From an uncultured Maritalea sp. (GTDB lineage: Bacteria > Pseudomonadota > Alphaproteobacteria > Rhizobiales > Devosiaceae): a stretch of DNA of 6,986 nucleotides. The notes beneath the pieces were generated by a model that did not search any database, had not been told where the DNA came from, and saw only the letters and a program-made list of their open reading frames with translations. Below are positions 6,078-6,986 of this stretch, one piece after another. The stretch covers positions 1-6,986 of the forward strand of contig CAJXLH010000141.1 of the NCBI GenBank assembly GCA_913055925.1, written 5' to 3'. How positions within the stretch are numbered: the first letter of the stretch is position 1; the number at the start of each line of letters is the position of its first letter. The position numbers and the translations under genes were made by a program.

Positions 6078-6117
6078 TTTCCGGCGTCGGCCCTAATGGG
6101 GCTTCTCCGGCACCCCC
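6078..6117 (+). repeat. REP-like palindromic repeat unit B0 (GCCC stem, divergent)
   Basis: The unit keeps the family flanks, TTCCGGCGTC at the start and CTCCGGCACCCCCG at the end. Its stem is different: GCCC (6090-6093) pairs with GGGC (6099-6102) around TAATG. It is thus a third stem version in the same frame. The opposite strand reads GAAG at the stem base, as in A1. Confidence 0.6.
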
Positions 6118-6129
6118 GAGCATTTTATG

Positions 6130-6170
6130 TTTCGGCCGTCACAAGCTGCGCTTGCTACCCCGAACCGCCG
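6130..6170 (+). repeat. REP-like palindromic repeat unit B1 (CAAGC stem)
   Basis: TTTCGGCCGTC is followed by CAAGC (6142-6146), loop TGC, GCTTG (6150-6154) and the tail CTACCCCGAACC. It is nearly identical to A2, with the outermost stem pair lost. GTAG is present on the opposite strand. The linker to B0 is GAGCATTTTATG. Confidence 0.8.
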
Positions 6171-6178
6171 GCATTTTG

Positions 6179-6219
6179 TGCCGCCGTCGCGGTCTTGCGA
6201 CCGCTACCCCGGCACCCTC
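6179..6219 (+). repeat. REP-like palindromic repeat unit B2 (GCGGTC stem)
   Basis: TGCCGCCGTC is followed by GCGGTC (6189-6194), loop TTGC, GACCGC (6199-6204) and the tail TACCCCGGCACCCTCG. It matches A1 almost base for base and keeps GTAG on the opposite strand. The linker from B1 is GCATTTTG. Spacing of equivalent points is 52 bp from B0 to B1 and 48 bp from B1 to B2. Confidence 0.8.
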
Positions 6220-6408
6220 GCCAATTGGTGCCCAACATAAATGCTGAGCGAGCGAGGTGGGAGATGGACGAGCCGTAAGGCAAATAAATATCTTCAGAAC
6301 AGCTTCAACATGCTGTCCAATGGTTTACGCTTATCCTCGGCGTCGGACTGGACAAAATAAAAGATCAGAGAACGCTATCGTCATTCACGTTCGCCAACCG
6401 CTTTTCAC

Positions 6409-6428
6409 CATTTTTCGAATGAAAAATG
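6409..6428. repeat. Perfect 8-bp hairpin CATTTTTC / GAAAAATG
   Basis: CATTTTTC (6409-6416) and GAAAAATG (6421-6428) surround GAAT. Allowing one bulged C, two more pairs extend the stem (6406-6407 with 6429-6430). It could be an operator or an RNA hairpin; no T-run follows it. Confidence 0.45.
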
Positions 6429-6565
6429 TGCCACCACCGCTCGTCAGCGGCCTGCATGGCCAAATGAAAGGCTGATTTCATCTTAGCTGAGGTTATGAGC
6501 GCGGGGATAAACCGACGGGCTCTTCGTGCCAAACCGGTGATTTAAGCCCACCACTTGTTGGGTTA

Positions 6566-6585
6566 TTATTCTAGTGCTAGAATAA
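6566..6585. promoter_or_regulatory. Operator-like palindrome TTATTCTAG-TG-CTAGAATAA
   Basis: Two perfect 9-nt arms, TTATTCTAG and CTAGAATAA, flank TG. The form is typical of sites bound by dimeric TetR-, MarR- or PadR-like repressors. A -10-like TATACA lies just downstream at 6593-6598, so a protein bound here would cover the -35 region of a promoter reading toward the gene at 6760. The binding protein cannot be named. Confidence 0.55.
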
Positions 6586-6630
6586 ATGCGAATATACAGT
6601 GCTGACTTTGCGATTTAAATGCGTGTCGTC

Positions 6631-6670
6631 GATTTTTTTAAAAATGAATTTGATTTTTTAAAATGATTTC
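6631..6670 (+). repeat. AT-rich imperfect tandem repeat
   Basis: Two adjacent copies begin GATTTTTTTAAAAATGA (6631) and GATTTTTTAAAATGA (6652). Each is followed by a short T-rich end. The runs of T and A should bend the DNA. The position 90-130 bp upstream of the start at 6760 would suit an upstream activating or nucleoid-protein binding region. Confidence 0.4.
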
Positions 6671-6713
6671 AGCAACTTACCAGCGCGCTGCAGCAAAGAT
6701 AAATGAACAGACA

Positions 6714-6736
6714 GCATGATTTCAAAAGCATCATGC
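6714..6736. promoter_or_regulatory. Inverted repeat GCATGAT / ATCATGC before the last gene
   Basis: Seven-base arms GCATGAT (6714-6720) and ATCATGC (6730-6736) surround nine bases, ending 23 bases before the ATG at 6760. It may be an operator or a leader hairpin just upstream of the ribosome site. Confidence 0.35.
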
Positions 6737-6759
6737 CGACCATTGAATGTGAGGAACTA

Positions 6760-6986
6760 ATGAAAATGGCATTTGGATTGATTTTCGCAGCGATAATTTT
6801 AGCCGTGGTTGGGGGATATTTTTCAATTGTGTTGCTTTGGTCGGGCGCCGACCATCGCCAATATGATTTACCGCGCCCAAAATTGCTGAGTGACGCCAAA
6901 AAGCCAAGTGCAACACACCAAGCCATCGTGAACGAAATTTTGGCAGAACGACAAAACGCGCCGAAAGTTTCTCAAGCAGAAGCGCT
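6760..6986 (+). CDS. Unknown protein with N-terminal membrane segment (3' end outside window)
   Basis: The frame stays open from the ATG at 6760 to the window end, giving 75 codons. GAGGA (6751-6755) sits 4 bases before the start and supports it; the ATG at 6766 (Met3) is less well placed. Residues about 3-27 (M-A-F-G-L-I-F-A-A-I-I-L-A-V-V-G and onward to L-L-W) form one hydrophobic helix with a single Lys before it. This suggests a membrane anchor or an uncleaved signal; no lipobox cysteine is seen. The following 45 or so residues are hydrophilic and charged (G-A-D-H-R-Q-Y-D-L-P-R-P-K and onward), with no motif I recognise. Without the rest of the protein I cannot assign a family. It may be a small membrane-bound enzyme or an envelope protein. 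The minus-strand frames opposite it are not convincing. Confidence 0.7.
   Translation, partial: MKMAFGLIFAAIILAVVGGYFSIVLLWSGADHRQYDLPRPKLLSDAKKPSATHQAIVNEILAERQNAPKVSQAEA

Larger units (their letters stand above)
5524..6759. other. Gene-free stretch of about 1.2 kb upstream of rplS
   Basis: I see no supportable protein gene, rRNA or tRNA here. Short open frames exist on the plus strand, at 5509-5724, 5621-5956, 6062-6247 and 6257-6475. They run through the palindromic repeats or lack ribosome sites and recognisable domains. The stretch contains the rplS promoter candidate, palindromes at 5693-5704, 5761-5778, 6409-6428 and 6566-6585, direct repeats at 5720 and 5830, an inverted repeat unit at 5856, a 15-bp inverted repeat at 5912-5975, a tandem repeat group at 6078-6219 and AT-rich DNA at 6631-6670. 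It looks like a dumping ground for small palindromic elements, and it may also encode one or more small RNAs. Confidence 0.6.

Noticed and set aside
6062..6278. Short plus-strand frames across array B, and similar ones at 4740-4922 and 5621-5956
   Set aside because: Their Pro/Arg/Ala-rich translations simply follow the repeat sequence; no ribosome sites or domains.
6257..6475. A 72-codon GTG-started frame in the gene-free region
   Set aside because: Composition is rich in Arg and Pro with no recognisable domain or homologue, and it crosses the hairpin at 6409.
6669..6926. Minus-strand frames opposite the last gene
   Set aside because: They oppose a plus-strand frame with a good ribosome site and a clean membrane helix, and have no support of their own.

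Overview
The window looks like chromosomal DNA from an alphaproteobacterium, probably of the Hyphomicrobiales group, though the genus cannot be named. The main reasons are a trifunctional-length PutA that lacks the N-terminal ribbon-helix-helix domain, a divergent Lrp/AsnC-type regulator beside it (the putR-putA arrangement described in Agrobacterium and Rhodobacter), and a ribosomal protein L19 with a long Ala/Glu-rich tail. Base composition is moderate, and putA avoids TTA, CTA and TCA codons.

Positions 1-4703 form an amino-acid catabolism block. The window opens inside an arginase gene (+). One base after its stop, a convergent Lrp/AsnC regulator gene ends (-). A 158-bp divergent intergenic region follows, with inverted repeats that look like operators, and then the long putA gene (+). 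Arginase makes ornithine, which can flow on to proline or glutamate semialdehyde. PutA oxidises proline to glutamate through the same semialdehyde intermediate. The regulator between them is most simply read as the proline-responsive switch of putA.

Positions 4704-5010 separate convergent putA and rplS. They hold a hairpin after putA, a cluster of short GC-rich palindromic repeats, and a strong two-way intrinsic terminator. rplS (L19) lies at 5011-5523 on the minus strand with a plausible promoter of its own. The trmD gene that commonly precedes rplS is absent from the 1.4 kb upstream.

Positions 5524-6759 contain no gene I can support. The stretch holds more of the same repeats (one inverted copy and a tandem group of three), a perfect 15-bp inverted repeat around a 34-nt centre, a spaced pair of 23-nt direct repeats, and several short perfect palindromes. 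From 6760 to the window edge runs the start of a small membrane-anchored protein of unknown function, with a good ribosome binding site and a palindromic operator candidate upstream.

The most interesting signal is the repeat family. At least five units share flanks and length, but their hairpin stems differ by paired, compensating changes (GCGGTC/GACCGC, GCAAGC/GCTTGC, GCCC/GGGC). Several carry GTAG at the stem base when read on the opposite strand. This resembles REP elements mobilised by RAYT-type transposases, but no transposase is present here.
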